Shown piece after piece: positions 8,998 through 21,216 of a stretch of 64,000 bases of DNA. Position 1 is the first letter of the stretch. The number at the start of each line of letters is the position of its first letter. The translations under genes were made by a program, and so were the position numbers. Source of the DNA: Yoonia sp. GPGPB17 (lineage in GTDB: Bacteria > Pseudomonadota > Alphaproteobacteria > Rhodobacterales > Rhodobacteraceae); NCBI RefSeq assembly GCF_037892195.1, contig NZ_JATACI010000002.1, forward strand, positions 2,418,001 to 2,482,000, written 5' to 3'. A model generated the notes under the pieces. The model was not told where the DNA came from. It ran no database searches and saw only the letters and a program-made list of their open reading frames with translations.

Positions 8998-9392
8998 CAG
9001 TCGTCTAGGTCCTGACGGACATGATCCTCTGCCAAAAGCGCGCGGGTAGCGTCGATCTGATCAAAGGTGCCGTCAATTTCGAACCGCAGCTCTGGTGCGA
9101 ATTTCATCGTGCCACCCTTGACCACCAAATGCCGAATTTCGTGTTTGTTGCGGCGCAGAGCCTCTAATGCCTCTTCCTTGCCCTGCCCTCCAAGGGGCAA
9201 CACAAAAGCCGTCGCGATCCGCAGATCGGATGTCATACGCACCTCGCCCACCGTGATGGACATGCGCGCGAGGTCATCGTCATGCACGTCGCCACGTTGC
9301 AGGACTTCGGACAGGGTCCGGCGGATCACCTCGCCCACGCGCAACATGCGCTGGGTAGGGGCCTTGCCGTCTCGGTTTGATTGCTTTGCCAT
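8997..9392 (-). CDS. rbfA: 30S ribosome-binding factor A
   Basis: About 131 residues; binds the immature 30S subunit and helps 16S rRNA 5'-end processing and cold adaptation. The KH-like core is visible as [25 protein letters not shown], followed by [24 protein letters not shown] and [17 protein letters not shown]. The MAKQSN start at 9392 matches family N termini better than an ATG nine bases upstream (9401); neither has a strong ribosome site. It is divergent from dapB and overlaps the following DUF2233 gene. Confidence 0.92.
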   Translation of the reverse strand: MAKQSNRDGKAPTQRMLRVGEVIRRTLSEVLQRGDVHDDDLARMSITVGEVRMTSDLRIATAFVLPLGGQGKEEALEALRRNKHEIRHLVVKGGTMKFAPELRFEIDGTFDQIDATRALLAEDHVRQDLDD

Positions 9393-9489
9393 ACCGCCCA
9401 TTTAGTCGTTGCGGAAGACGATGCCAAGCTAGGCTTTGCGTCAGCGGCAATCCGGCGCTAAAGGAGGGGCCAAGAAGAGGAAACGCGAC

Positions 9490-10300
9490 ATGACAGACAC
9501 ACCAGGCATCGTGATCACGGGTGGATCAGGCAGAATGGGGCAAATGCTGATTAAATTGGTGTTGGCATCAGACAAATGCCGTCTGGTGGGTGTGCTAGAG
9601 CGATCCGGGCATGATTGGGTCGGGCAGGATGTCGGCACCATGATGGGTGGGCAACCCATGCGGCGTGAACGTGACGGACGACGCAGTTGAGGTTTTTGCC
9701 AAGGCGCAGGCGGTGATCGACTTTACTGCGCCAGCGGCGACGGTCGATTTTGCGGGCCTCGCAGCGCAGGCGCGTGCGGTGCATGTGATTGGCACGACTG
9801 GGCTATCGGACGATGACCTGAAAGCCATCAACGCCGCATCGCGCCACGCCGTAATCGTGCGCGCGGGCAACATGTCTTTGGGTGTGAACCTGCTGGTGCA
9901 ACTCACCAAAAAGGTCGCCGCCGCGTTGGACGATGACTTTGATATCGAGGTGATCGAGGCGCACCACAACCAAAAGGTCGACGCCCCGTCAGGCACCGCG
10001 CTGATGCTGGGTGAGGCTGCCGCCGAAGGGCGCGGCGTGTCGTTGAAAGACGTCAGTGATCGGGGGCGTGACGGGATCACGGGTGCGCGTAAGAAAGGTG
10101 ACATCGGGTTCAGCGCCATTCGTGGTGGCGACATCGTCGGCGAACATGACGTGTTGTTCGCAGCGGCGGGCGAGCGGATTGTGCTGCGTCACCTTGCAAC
10201 GGATCGCGCCATTTTCGTGCGCGGCGCACTGAAGGCCGCCCTTTGGGGACAGGACAAGAGCCCCGGCGAGTACGACATGATGGATGTGCTTGGCATCTGA
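9490..10300 (+). CDS. dapB: 4-hydroxy-tetrahydrodipicolinate reductase, frameshifted
   Basis: Catalyses the NAD(P)H-dependent reduction step of the diaminopimelate/lysine pathway, normally essential for peptidoglycan. The N-terminal half from ATG 9490 holds the [10 protein letters not shown] nucleotide-binding loop; the rest continues in another frame with [10 protein letters not shown], the catalytic [16 protein letters not shown] motif and the C-terminal [11 protein letters not shown]. The switch lies at a GGG (9649-9651); reading it as GG yields [14 protein letters not shown] and a complete ~269-residue enzyme. Because loss should be lethal unless compensated, an extra G from sequencing is the best explanation. 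Followed 27 bases later by rpiB. Confidence 0.88.
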
Positions 10301-10327
10301 CCAAGTCCAAAAAACAGGAACACCTCT

Positions 10328-10777
10328 ATGACCACCAACAAACGCGTTGTGCTTTCAAGCGATCACGCCGCCATCGAAATGCGTCAGGAGATTGCGGCGC
10401 ATATCACGGCCAAGGGTTGGGAAGCCATTGACATCGGCCCTACAACGCCCGAAAGCACGCATTACCCCGCACATGGCGAAGCAGCTGCGCGTCGCGTGGC
10501 GGACGGTGACTGCGCGTTCGGTATAATCCTGTGTGGCACAGGTCAGGGTATCATGATGGCCGCCAATAAGGTCAAAGGCATTAGATGTGGTGTCTGCTCC
10601 GACGTGTTCTCGGCCCAGATGACCCGCGAACACAATGATGCGAATATGTTAGCGATGGGCGCACGTGTGATTGATAACGCAAAGGCAATTGAAATTGTTG
10701 GTGCGTTCCTGACTACGGATTTCGGCGGCGGACGGCATGGTACACGGGTCGAGATGATCAAAGCACTGGAAGCCTGA
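10328..10777 (+). CDS. rpiB: Ribose-5-phosphate isomerase B
   Basis: A 149-residue RpiB/LacA-family isomerase interconverting ribose 5-phosphate and ribulose 5-phosphate. Key family segments are the N-terminal SSDHAAIEMRQEI, the CGTGQGIMMAANKVKGIRCGV stretch that carries the catalytic Cys, and EHNDANMLAMGARV. Length is normal. It follows dapB by 27 bases with GGAACACC-type spacing upstream, so the two may be co-transcribed. Some relatives act on other phosphosugars such as allose-6-phosphate or erythrose-4-phosphate isomers; nothing here discriminates. Confidence 0.92.
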   Translation: MTTNKRVVLSSDHAAIEMRQEIAAHITAKGWEAIDIGPTTPESTHYPAHGEAAARRVADGDCAFGIILCGTGQGIMMAANKVKGIRCGVCSDVFSAQMTREHNDANMLAMGARVIDNAKAIEIVGAFLTTDFGGGRHGTRVEMIKALEA

Positions 10778-10898
10778 TCCGCCAATCGGCCTAAAGCCGC
10801 CGATCGCAGGCGCAAATCGTACGTTCTGCGCCGTGTAAGTGAACCAAACACCGGTGCTCACCGTATCAAGGGGTATCCTGCTGACGATGGAGGGCCCG

Positions 10899-11261
10899 AT
10901 GCGATCCGCGATCCTATCTTTGACCTTTGCAACCGTCGCCGCACCTGCGGTGGCCGACAGCTACGTCCCGGTGAAAGATCAAGCGACCTTCCTGTCGCTT
11001 GTCGAGGGCAAGGAGCTGCGCAATTTCTTCTACGGTGTCCGTTTGAACGTGCTGTCAAATGGGGACATTGACGGCTCGGCCATCGGTTGGGAGATCGACG
11101 GGAACTGGAGTTGGCAAGACGGCTACTTCTGCCGTGAACTGAGCTGGGGTGGCGATCCGATCCCCTATAACTGCCAGTTGGTTGAAGCACGCGGTGAGGA
11201 CAGATTGCGGTTCACCGTGGATCAAGGTGCGGGCGACTCGGCTTCATTCCGGTTGCAGTAG
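10899..11261 (+). CDS. Small secreted protein of unknown function
   Basis: A 120-residue protein; ATG 10899 follows a GGAGGG site. A signal peptide (residues 1-20, ...VAAPAVADS) precedes a ~100-residue domain with FYGVRLNVLSNGDIDGSAIGWEIDGNW-like beta content, and two Cys (FCRELSW and YNCQLV) that could form a disulfide. The proteins I associate with this pattern (F-x-x-V-x-G-K then W-x-W-x-D-G-Y-F-C) are roseobacter periplasmic proteins sometimes mislabelled as dihydrodipicolinate reductase because they lie near dapB. No enzymatic motif is seen. Confidence 0.65.
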   Translation: MRSAILSLTFATVAAPAVADSYVPVKDQATFLSLVEGKELRNFFYGVRLNVLSNGDIDGSAIGWEIDGNWSWQDGYFCRELSWGGDPIPYNCQLVEARGEDRLRFTVDQGAGDSASFRLQ

Positions 11262-11515
11262 GCCGGATTGAAAGCGGGCGAATCGATGTCACTCCTCGCG
11301 GCCATCGAATTACATAATTTCGCTTAGCTACTGGAATTGCGCAGTTTATTGTTCGGTCGGACCAAGTTTTGGACGAAGCACAGACTACCGTAGGGTCAAT
11401 CTTGGATTCGGCTTGCCATTTCCTGTCTCGCGTCAAAGGATAGTGGCACCAGCGCGATTGCGCCCCGAAGCCAACGATTGCATCACAAGAAGATGCAACC
11501 ATAGGGAGATTCTAC

Positions 11516-13151
11516 ATGACACTCAGAACCAAACTCTTAGCGACAACCTCTGCTGTATTGATCGCCACAACCGGCGCGCTCTATGCCGACGGCCACGCAA
11601 CGCATCCCGTCACCGGCGAAAAGCTCGCCTCTGACCAGTCATTTACATACCGCGATCTCGACGAAAGCCCGTCGATTGATCCGGGTCTGGCAGAAGATCA
11701 GGCGGGGGGCGATATCCTGCGTGACCTTTTCGAAGGTCTTTATAACCAAGATGCCGCTGGCAACCTTGCCCCCGGTGTCGCACTGAACCACACGGTGAGT
11801 GACGACAATCTGACCTATACTTTTACACTGCGCGACAACGCGATGTGGTCCAATGGTGACCCGGTCACGGCAGGTGATTTTGAATATGCTTGGAAACGCG
11901 CCGCTTCTCCCGAACTGGCCTCCCCATACTCATGGTTCATCGAAATCATGGCGCTTGAGAATGCCTCTGAGGTAATCTCTGGCGACTTTGATACATCCGA
12001 ATTGGGTGTCACAGCCATTGACGATACCACATTGGAAGTTCGGCTGACGCAGCCGTTACCCTACTTCCCGCTTATGCTGACCCATTTCACAACCTTCCCT
12101 GTGCCGCAGGGCACAATTGAAGAGCATGGCACCGACTGGACCAAGCCAGGCAATATGGTATCCAACGGCGCTTACATCCTGACCGAACATGTCCCGCAAG
12201 AGCGGCTCGTGCGTGAACGCAATGAGATGTACTGGGACAACGAGAACACAATCCTTGAGAAAGTAACGTCCCTTGTCATCAACGATGAAAATGTGGCCCT
12301 GACCCGTTATCTGGCTGGCGAATTGGACCGCACGCACGTGCCTGCTTTACCAGTTCCCTCGCCTGTCCGCCGAATACCCTGATCAAGCCGTATCCGTGCC
12401 AGAAGCGTGTTCCTATTACTACATGTTCAACCTGCGTGACGGTGCATCCGCGGACGTGCAAGACGTGAACGTCCGTCGCGCCCTCAGCCTTGCCGTTGAC
12501 CGTGACATCATCGTCGAAAACGTGCTCGCCGGTGGTCAGAAAGCGGCCTATACATTCACGCACTGGGCCACAGCTGGCTTTGAAACCCCCGACATTCCCA
12601 AAGCATCCATGACCCAAGCCGAGCGCAACGAAATGGCGCAGGAACTGATGGCAGAAGCAGGCTATGGCCCGGACAACCCGCTTGAGATTGATCTGGTCTA
12701 CAACACCTCTGACAGCCACCGGTCTGTCGCCGTCGCTATCAGCCAGATGTGGAAACAAACATTGGGTGTCGAGACCGTGCTCGCCAATCAGGAATGGCAG
12801 ACCTTCCTTGAAGCGCGTTCCAATGGTGACTATGAAGTCGCCCGCGGTGGTTGGTGTGCTGACTATAACGAAGCCTCGACCTTCCTTGATCTGATGCAAT
12901 CTGAGTCTGGCTACAACGACAGCAAATTCGTCAGTGCCGAAGTTGACGCGCTGATGGAAGAGGCCAAGACTTCAAACAATGCGCAAGCCAACTATGACCG
13001 CGTTGAGGAAATCATCGCGGAACAAGCGCCGATCATCCCGATCTATCACTATGCATCTGTCTATATGTATAGCGAAAACCTCGAAGGCTGGCCTTTTGAG
13101 AACTTCCAACAGCAATGGTACTCCAAAGATCTCTATAAGATCGCTGAGTAA
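11516..13151 (+). CDS. oppA: Oligopeptide ABC transporter substrate-binding protein, frameshifted
   Basis: A periplasmic family-5 solute-binding protein of about 545 residues. It has a signal peptide (TSAVLIATTGALYADG), then DILRDLFEGLYNQDAAGNLAPGVA, FTLRDNAMWSNGDPVTAGDFEYAWKRAASP and, after the break, the VNVRRALSLAVDRDIIVENVLAGGQ signature of OppA/MppA proteins. The first frame ends at 12382. A TTT at 12346-12348 read as TT joins it to the second frame as HVPAYQFPRLSAEYPDQ. It begins an oppA-oppB-oppC-oppDF operon, and two hairpins after the stop probably raise its mRNA level over the permease genes. Confidence 0.88.
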
Positions 13152-13195
13152 TCACGTTTCGTGATCAGCCGCGTCCCCCTATTTGGGGCGCGGCT
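13151..13195 (+). terminator. Tandem hairpins between oppA and oppB
   Basis: Two stem-loops follow the oppA stop: ATCACG-TTT-CGTGAT at 13151-13165, then AGCCGCG(T)CCCC pairing with GGGGCGCGGCT at 13167-13195 with a short CTATTT loop and three T after it. Such elements usually cause partial termination or protect the binding-protein mRNA, giving excess binding protein relative to permease. The position fits this well, but no expression data are visible. Confidence 0.55.
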
Positions 13196-13222
13196 TTCCC
13201 ATTCCGTTAGGACATCTGACAC

Positions 13223-14149
13223 ATGCTCAGCTTTGTTGTTCGCCGCCTTGCAGTGGCCATCCCTACCCTATTAATATTGGTCATCCTGTCGTTCATCCTC
13301 ATGTACGCGGCCCCCGGAGGCCCCTTCAACTCTGAACGCCCTTTGCCGCCCGAGGTTCTGGCGAACATCGAAGCGAAGTACGGGCTGGATCAGCCTTTTT
13401 GGAAGCAGATCGTCAATTACGTGTCTGGCGTTGTGACGGCATTCGATTTCGGGCCGTCGTTTCAATACAAAGATCGCTCAGTCAATGATATCATTGCACA
13501 GGGCTTTCCGGTTACCTTGACCTACGGCTTTTGGTCATTTGTTGTCGCCGTCGTTGTCGGTGTTTCGCTCGGCGTCGCTGCAGCAATCAAGCAAAACTCA
13601 TGGATCGACTACTTCGCTGTTGGTGTCTCTATCGGCGCGCAGGTCCTACCAAACTTCGTGATGGCCCCGATCCTGCTTCTGGTTTTCACGCTCTGGCTTG
13701 GTTGGTTACCCGGAGGCGGTTGGCAGGGTGGCCAATGGCAATTCCTGATCATGCCGGTGATCGCCCTGTCGACATCCTACATGGCCTCCATCGCACGGAT
13801 TACCCGGTCTTCGATGCTCGAAGTCCTGAACACTAATTTCATCCGCACTGCCCAGGCCAAGGGCCTGCCCATGCGCCGCGTTATCTGGCGGCATGCAATG
13901 AAGCTTTAAGCCATTCTGCCGGTCCTGTCCTACCTCGGGCCTGCCTTCGTCGGCATGATCACCGGCTCGGTCATCATCGACGTGTTCTTTTCTACCGGTG
14001 GCATCGGGCAGTTCTTTGTGAACTCTGCCTTTAACCGCGATTACTCCGTCATCATGGGGATCACCATTCTGGTGGGCACCCTGACAATCCTGTTCAACCT
14101 TGTGGTCGATATCCTTTACGCATGGATCGACCCCAAGATCCGCTATTAA
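13223..14149 (+). CDS. oppB: Oligopeptide ABC transporter permease B, interrupted by in-frame stop
   Basis: A six-helix inner-membrane permease of the OppB family: N-terminal LSFVVRRLAVAIPTLLILVILSF, the periplasmic PGGPFNSERPLP segment, FLIMPVIALSTSYMASIARITRSSMLEV and the EAA-type coupling loop QAKGLPMRRVIWRHAMK. A TAA at 13907-13909 follows this loop, and the same frame continues with AILPVLSYLGPAFVGMITGS and GIGQFFVNSAFNRDYSV to 14149. Compared with family members, one extra codon (TAA) is present between K-L and A-I. This is unlike the other breaks in the window, which shift the frame. It may be an assembly artefact or a real nonsense insertion. Confidence 0.82.
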
Positions 14150-14161
14150 GGGGGCCATCAG

Positions 14162-15088
14162 ATGTTTCCTAACAGAGCAGCCATCGAGGGTGTCGGCGAC
14201 GCCGCGCAACTGGCCGAGGTCAAAGGCCGGTCCCTCTGGGCCGATGCACGCATGCGTTTCTTCCGCAATCGGGCGGCAGTCATCTCACTTGTTATGCTGG
14301 GGTTGGTTGCTGCATTTGCCCTCTTTGGGGGCATGTTCGCGCAATACGAGCCGGATTTCGTGAACTTCAGCCTGATCGGCAGCAACGCCTATCTTGGCGT
14401 GCCGTCTATCGAGAGCGGCCACTACTTCGGCACGGACAGCAACGGACGCGACTTGTTTGCCCGCACAGCGATGGGGACCGGTATCTCACTTATGGTCGGC
14501 ATTGTCGGGGCCTTGGTCGCGGTGATCGTCGGCACGCTTTACGGTGCGACGGCAGGCTACTACGGCGGTCGTGTTGATGGGATCATGATGCGGATTGTCG
14601 ATGTACTGATGTCCATTCCGTTCATGTTCGTGTTGATCCTGATGCTTGTGATCTTCGGGCGCTCGATCTTTATGCTGTTTCTTGGCATCGGTCTGATTTC
14701 ATGGCTCGACATGGCGCGGATCGCGCGGGGGCAGACGCTGACCATCAAGAACAAGGAATTCGTTGAGGTCGCCGTCGCAATCGGTGTGCATCCTCTCAAG
14801 ATCATTCTGCGTCACATCGTACCAAATCTGCTTGGTATTGTGATCGTCTACGCCACGCTGCTGGTTCCCAATATGATCATCTTTGAAAGCTTTATCAGCT
14901 TCCTGGGCCTTGGCGTTCAAGAACCGGCCACATCACTTGGGGCATTGATCAACGAAGGATCACGCACGATGCAATTCGGCTACTACTGGCAGATCGCCTT
15001 TCCTTTGTTCTTTTTCGTCGTAACCATCTTCGCGTTTTTCTTCGTCGGTGACGGTCTGCGCGACGCACTTGATCCAAAGGACCGTTAA
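14162..15088 (+). CDS. oppC: Oligopeptide ABC transporter permease C
   Basis: An intact 308-residue permease. After a cytosolic N terminus ([23 protein letters not shown]) it shows the [24 protein letters not shown] motif typical of OppC/DppC, then helices and the coupling loop [25 protein letters not shown], and ends with a helix and the [12 protein letters not shown] tail seen in the family. It begins 12 bases after oppB and is followed by the fused ATPase gene within two bases. Imports peptides with OppA/B/DF. Confidence 0.93.
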   Translation: MFPNRAAIEGVGDAAQLAEVKGRSLWADARMRFFRNRAAVISLVMLGLVAAFALFGGMFAQYEPDFVNFSLIGSNAYLGVPSIESGHYFGTDSNGRDLFARTAMGTGISLMVGIVGALVAVIVGTLYGATAGYYGGRVDGIMMRIVDVLMSIPFMFVLILMLVIFGRSIFMLFLGIGLISWLDMARIARGQTLTIKNKEFVEVAVAIGVHPLKIILRHIVPNLLGIVIVYATLLVPNMIIFESFISFLGLGVQEPATSLGALINEGSRTMQFGYYWQIAFPLFFFVVTIFAFFFVGDGLRDALDPKDR

Positions 15089-15090
15089 AC

Positions 15091-16914
15091 ATGTCACTTC
15101 TTTCGGTCAAAGATCTGAGCGTCACATTTGAGACAGCTGATGGGCAAGTGAATGCGGTCAAAGACATCAATCTGTCCATTGCGGCTGGCGAATGCCTTGG
15201 CATTGTCGGCGAAAGCGGGTCCGGCAAGAGCCAGACTTTCATGGCATTGATGGGTCTGCTTGCCCGGAATGGCGGCGCAACCGGGTCGGCAGTTTTTGGC
15301 GGTCGAGAGATGTTGAACATCCCGCAAGCCGAAGCAAACCGCGTGCGGGGCAAAGACATCTCGATGATCTTTCAAGACCCGCTGACGGCCTTGACCCCGC
15401 ATCTGACGGTCGGCCAGCAAATGGCGGAAGTGTTGGAGATACACAACGGCATCGGTGGCAGAGAGGCCCATCGAATTTGCCTGGATTGGCTGGACAGGGT
15501 CCGCATCCCCGAGGCACGCCATCGCATCAACCAATACCCACATCAGTTATCTGGAGGGATGCGCCAGCGGGTTATGATCGCCATGGCCATGGTCTGCAAA
15601 CCCAAGCTGTTGATCGCTGATGAACCGACGACCGCGCTGGATGTGACAGTGCAAGCCGAAATTCTCGATCTGATGGCCACGCTACAACGTGAAGAGAATA
15701 CCGCCATTGCGCTGATCACCCATGATATGGGGGTCGTCGCCCGACTGTGCGACCGCGTTGCAGTGATGCGGCACGGCATCTATGTCGAAGAGGGTGACGT
15801 GGACGCAATCTTTCACAATCCGCAGCATGACTATACACGCATGCTGCTGGATGCCATGCCACGCATTGATCAGCCCACCGAAGAACTGCACATCGAGGCA
15901 ACGCCCGAAAAGACAGTGCTGGAGGTCAATGATGTAGAAGTTGACTTTGATATTCGCGTCAATCGCGGCTTGTTTGGCAAAACCATTCCATTGCGTGCCG
16001 TCGATGGTGTCAGCTTTGATCTGGCCCGGCGTGAAACGCTGGGGATTGTGGGGGAATCCGGTTGCGGCAAATCCACTCTGGCACGCGCCGTTTTGCAGCT
16101 TATCCCACCGACTGCGGGATCTGTTGCCTGGTTGGGCAAGAACTTATGCGGGCTAAGCCGACAAGAGATGATGCCCCACCGCAAGAACCTTCAGATCGTG
16201 TTTCAGGATCCGCTGGCAAGCCTCGACCCGCGTATGACCATCGGCGCATCGATTGCCGAACCACTGCAGAGCTTTCGCCGAGAACTGTCCTATCAGGACA
16301 GACAAAAACACGTGGCCGAAATGATGGAGCGCGTCGGGCTGGACCGTCGGATGCTGAACCGGTATCCGCATGAATTGTCCGGCGGTCAGAACCAGCGGGT
16401 AGGTATTGCCCGTGCCGTCATTAACCAGCCTGAACTGGTGATCTGCGATGAGGCCGTCAGCGCGCTTGATGTCTCTATTCAAGCGCAGATCATTGATCTG
16501 CTGAAAGAGCTGCAAGCCGACATGGGTCTATCGATGATGTTTATCTCGCATGATCTGTCGGTGGTGCGCGATATCTCGCACCGTATTATGGTTTTGTATC
16601 TTGGTCGCGTGATCGAACTGACGGACCGTGACACGATTTATGAAAACCCCATCCACCCCTATACGCGCTCTCTGATTTCGGCAGTGCCCATTCCAGATCC
16701 TCGGATTGAACGGACACGCCAACGCCTGCGTTTGCCCGGTGAACTACCATCGCCGCTTGATCCGGGCGCCGGTCTACGGTTCCTTCCATCACGACGGCAT
16801 AAGGACCCAAATTATCGACCTGCCCTGCAGCAGGTTACGCCGGGCCATTGGGTGGCTGAACACGACACGGTTGAAGATATTGTCGAGGCGGAAAAGCTAC
16901 GTATCGCGATCTAG
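15091..16914 (+). CDS. Fused oligopeptide ABC transporter ATP-binding protein (OppD-OppF)
   Basis: A 607-residue protein with two complete ATPase halves. First half: Walker [10 protein letters not shown] (about residue 38), signature LSGGMRQRV, Walker [13 protein letters not shown], then the His switch. Second half: [10 protein letters not shown], signature [14 protein letters not shown], Walker [13 protein letters not shown] and ISHDLSVV. The C-terminal oligopeptide-transporter tail (PHPYTRSL-type, here [17 protein letters not shown]) is present. Fusion of the OppD and OppF subunits into one chain is known in this protein family and removes the need for separate genes. Only a 2-base gap separates it from oppC. 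Confidence 0.93.
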   Translation: MSLLSVKDLSVTFETADGQVNAVKDINLSIAAGECLGIVGESGSGKSQTFMALMGLLARNGGATGSAVFGGREMLNIPQAEANRVRGKDISMIFQDPLTALTPHLTVGQQMAEVLEIHNGIGGREAHRICLDWLDRVRIPEARHRINQYPHQLSGGMRQRVMIAMAMVCKPKLLIADEPTTALDVTVQAEILDLMATLQREENTAIALITHDMGVVARLCDRVAVMRHGIYVEEGDVDAIFHNPQHDYTRMLLDAMPRIDQPTEELHIEATPEKTVLEVNDVEVDFDIRVNRGLFGKTIPLRAVDGVSFDLARRETLGIVGESGCGKSTLARAVLQLIPPTAGSVAWLGKNLCGLSRQEMMPHRKNLQIVFQDPLASLDPRMTIGASIAEPLQSFRRELSYQDRQKHVAEMMERVGLDRRMLNRYPHELSGGQNQRVGIARAVINQPELVICDEAVSALDVSIQAQIIDLLKELQADMGLSMMFISHDLSVVRDISHRIMVLYLGRVIELTDRDTIYENPIHPYTRSLISAVPIPDPRIERTRQRLRLPGELPSPLDPGAGLRFLPSRRHKDPNYRPALQQVTPGHWVAEHDTVEDIVEAEKLRIAI

Positions 16915-16960
16915 TGGCTGACACCTTCGCCGAGCCATCATGGCGTTACACTACAGTGCA

Positions 16961-19900
16961 CTAGTAGTCCCGTTCAAAGAACAGACCGATCCCTGTCTCA
17001 CCATCCTGATCCACGCTCCCCTTGGCCGTGATCTCATTCGTGATATCAAGGTTGAGGTTAATCTCGGTGTCGCCTTCGCTGGTGACGGTGACATCGGTAT
17101 AGACATTTTCTGACAGATAAGCCCCTGCGCGCACCGCCGCGTTACCTTCATCATCCGTCGTGACATCAAAATCATCCAGGCCAATGCTTTCGCGGAAGTT
17201 GTTCAGCGTGCCACCACCCCGCCCAGCCAACGTGCTGATTGCCGACGCGAGCTGGACCGCCTGCAAAGGACTGATGCTTTGCAGATCGCGTCCAAAGATC
17301 AGTTGCGACAATACCTCGTCCTGCGGCAGTTCCGGGATCGAGGTGAAGGTCACCTCTGGTTCGCCCGCCGGTCCTTCCACGATGATACTGATCACGGTGC
17401 CAGTATCCGTCTCGGTTGTGGCAACCAGGCGGATGAACGGATCAAAATCGCCTTGAAGCGTCGCTGTACCTTCGTCCAGTGCGAAGCGTTGTTGCAAGAT
17501 ATCAATACGGCCCCGGATCAGTTCGAAACGCCCGACCGGGATGACGTTGCTGGTTGTCCCGCCAATGGTCAATCGCCCCCCAGTTCTGCGTCCAGGCCGC
17601 GCCCCCGAATGAAAATCCGCGAAGGGGCGTTGATGACAATATCCAGTGGAAAGGCGCGCCCATTGCCGCTACCTCCACTTTCGCCGCCATTCCCACCCAG
17701 CAGCCCAGCCCGCGCGAGGGTTCGCCGTACCGCCGCTGTTTCGCCCACATGGGTGACATCTGGCAGATCACCCAAAGCGCTGATCGATGAGGATGGTACC
17801 TGCACATCGGTCTGTCCCAGTTCCAACCGCCCCGAGATACCCGCACCACCTTGCAGCGGGCCGTTCAGGTTAATTGAGCCCGCTATGCGGGAAGAATAAA
17901 GGTCAGGGTCCTGCAAGACCACATCATCCAGGGTAACCGTGATGTCAGCCTGGTTCGCACCAGTCAGCGCCACCGGCCCCGTCACACTGATGCTGCCGCC
18001 GCTTTCGACGCGCGTATTCAAACCGATCTGGGCATTGCCGTTGGTCAGGCGGACCTGACCGCCGATGTCGGTCAGGGCTTCGCCGAGATTGGGCGCGGCC
18101 AACCGCCCGTTGCTAAACGTAACCTCGCCGCTCAGCGACGAGATCGCAGGGGGGCCATTCACGTTCAGATCAAAATTTGCCAACCCGCTCAGCCGTCGTG
18201 GATCAAGTGCAGCATTAGCCAGTGCCAAAGGCGCGCTGCCGTCGACATCAATCGCCAAGTTGCCATCCTGGTTTACCTCACCCACGACCTGTGCGGCCAA
18301 ACCGCCAGGACCGGTACCCGTGGCATCAATCCCCCAGTTGCCCTCCTCATCCAAAGACGCAGCGCCCCGCGCCCGGACCGGCCCGCTGATCTGGTCGGTC
18401 AATACGCCAACATCACGCAAACTTGCGTTGAAACGACCCTGACCAAAGCCTGACGCCCCGTTGAGCGCGCCTACGATGGACACCTCGCGCGTTGATATCT
18501 CCAACGTACGCACAGCAAGTACATCATCTGCAAAACCGATTGTGGCGTTGATCCGGCCTGTGCTTACCAAAAGTGGATCAAGCGAAGGGTTCCCGATAGC
18601 CAAACCCTCACTGCGCAGATTAACCTGCGTGTCAAAGCGGGTCAGGTCAGGAAGAACGCTGCCTGACGCGGCTACATCAATACTGCCCGCTACCGGCTCC
18701 CCGATCTGCGTGGCAAATGTCGCAAGACTTGCGATCTGCGCGGTCAAGTCACCAGTGACTTCGCGGTCATTGGCGGGTGAGGCCACTCGCGCATCAAGCA
18801 CAACATTGGTGCCCGGGCCGGAAACCCGTAAATTAACGTCCGTGGCATCAAGCTCTGCTGGTGTGGCATCAAGATCGACTGTTATTGGGCCGTTCAGACT
18901 GCCATCAAGAACAGCAGCATCATTGATGCGGAACAGAAGATCGGCGGTATTGGACCCATCCAAAGAAATATCCGCATCGCCGCGCAGCGACATCGCGGGT
19001 GTCTGCATCAGCATATCTGCAAAACGAAACCGCGCCTCGCCAGTGTGCGCAACAGCCGTTGTAAAACTCCCATCACCGGCCAACAGCGGATCAATACGCG
19101 CCTCGCCCGTAACCACATCCAGCGTCGCGCCGCTGATGTTCAGATCAAAGCGCTGCCCATCACCCAAAAGCACGCCATTGGCCTCTAGGTTGACAGCACC
19201 CGCGAGGGGGCGGCCCGCCAAAACGGCATAACGGCTAAGGTCGCGCAGATCGGCAGACAACGCCGCATTTACGGTCTGACCGGTCTCGGCGGGATTGACT
19301 GTACCGTTGGTCTCGAAGGCGGCGGCTGGGCCCGTTCCGTTCAGCAAGAATCCAACGACACCATCAGCACCTTGGGTCACCTCACCCGCAACAGCGGCGG
19401 GACCAGACACACCAGGCAATACCAAAGCGACATCCCGCAAACTGGCATTCACACGCGCTGCGGCACCCTCACTGGTCAGGTCTACGGCAGCGCGCAGGTT
19501 GGCCGCATCCGTCTGCACCCTTAGGTTTTCCAACCGGGTACCATCGGTATCACGCATCGCCGTTGCAGCAATCGTGCCACGCCCGGCAAGCACGTGGTCT
19601 GCCTCGGGGATACCCACTGACAGATCATTGGTTTGCCCCGACAGCACGATATCGAACAGGCCATCAAGCGGCGTGATATCTGCCTGCACGGCCACTTCTG
19701 CACCACCGCCGATATCCTGACCAATCAAGGTGGCAAACCGGGCGAGCCCTGCAATCTCGGCGTTCAGGTTTGCGTTGGTACGAAAACCTGCATCCGGGCC
19801 AGCGATTGTCGCCTGCGCCTCGGCATCAAGCCCGGCACCGCGCAAGGTAAAGCGTGAAATCTCGGTCGGCTCGCCTTCGGCACGCGTGGCAATGAATGTA

Positions 19901-21216
19901 CCCCCAATCTCGTTGCCGAACGCTTCAGAGACACCAGCCCCTGCCAATTGCAGGCCAGATGCTCCATATTCCAGTTCCGCCGTCACCAGACCGTCCTGCG
20001 CACCTGCACCGGACCGCAAAGTGCCTCCACCGGCAAGTTGCAATACGTCGATCCCAAGTCCGGGGCGGTCAAAACCCTTTATGATGATATCGGCACGCCA
20101 GTCCTCGGACAGGTTCGCATCATAGGTGATCGCCAGATCCATGCCATCGACAAATGTTCTGGGTCCAGTCAGTGGCAACAGCACAGGCTCATTTCCCAGC
20201 GGTGTGATCCCACCCGACAGATCAATCAAACGAGGCCATCCTTGCGCGCCAATCTTAACCACACCGTTTAGCGAAAGGCGGCCTGCATCCAACGCGATCT
20301 GCGGGATATCGATCCGCCCATCTGTGGTTTGTACCACTTGCGCCCGCAGGCTGGCGTCACTGCCGAAGAACCCTTGATATTCGGGGGCAAACAGAGGCGA
20401 GATATCACCGCCCAGGTCAAGCGCGATCTGCTGTTCGCCTTCGGCGTTGCTCAGGCCGAACGTCCCTGACAGCCTATCTTCGCCATCTGTCGCTATGGCC
20501 AATGTCGCCTCATAGTCATCCAGCGGCGCGTTCCCTGCCACCGCTAGCCTGATCGCTGGACGCCCCGGCAGATCAAGTATGCGGGCAGCAATGCCATCGG
20601 GCCCCTCTTCAAGGTTCAGCAACAGATCAAGCACGTGGGTGGCGTTGACGAAACTACCGTTGATCTCGAACACCCCGGCCTTGTCACCCATGCGTTCGGC
20701 GATCACATTCGCCGTCCCCTCACCCTCGCCCAGTTGCGCCGACCCGCTCAGAGATACGGTAATCGGCTCCCCCAAAAAGACCTCGCCCAATTCCACCTGA
20801 TCTATCCTCAGCGCATCCAGCGATACGCTGACAGGCAGTTCAGGCAGGGAAAACGGCTGCGCCTCAGGCGATGGTCCGGTGTTCTCCGCCACGGGTGGGC
20901 GCGAAACAACAATGCGCGCGGCACTCAACTCTTGCACATCGATGGCGCCGCGCAGCAAAGCGCCCCGGTTCCAACTCAGCACAATATCTTCAAGCGTCAA
21001 CCAGACACCATCAGAATCTGCGATGTTCAGCACGTCAATTGTGGCCTCAGAGCTAAGCGCGCCTTGAAATCCCTGGATCGTAACCTCGCGACTGACGCCA
21101 GAGAGATTCTCTTCAATCAGTTCGGTCAGATAACCTTTGTCTTCGTCCTCTTGCGTCTGGGCTATCCCTGCAAACGGGGCCATGCACAGCGCACCTATGA
21201 TTAGAAGCCGCTTCAA
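16961..21216 (-). CDS. tamB: Translocation and assembly module protein TamB, frameshifted
   Basis: A very large envelope protein that spans the periplasm as a lipid-carrying beta-taco and works with TamA. A signal peptide (MKRLLIIGALCMAPFAGIAQ) precedes about 1,200 residues of repetitive beta segments. The first frame ends at 17569 after RIFIRGRGLDAELGG; the family-typical continuation (TIGGTTSNVIPVGRFELIRGRIDIL, then the DUF490 C-terminal domain) lies in another frame from 17572. A run of six G on the minus strand (17576-17581) read as seven joins them as LGGRLTIGG. Total about 1,418 residues. The C terminus ends ...FFERDY. tamA precedes with a 4-base overlap. Confidence 0.9.

Noticed and set aside
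9490..10300. True loss of dapB
   Set aside because: Both halves are fully conserved and join with one base in a GGG run; the gene is normally essential, so error is more likely.
17279..20271. Several plus-strand frames of 75-256 codons opposite tamB
   Set aside because: tamB is a long repetitive gene with high G+C third positions, which creates antisense open frames; Ser/Pro/Arg-rich products have no family features.
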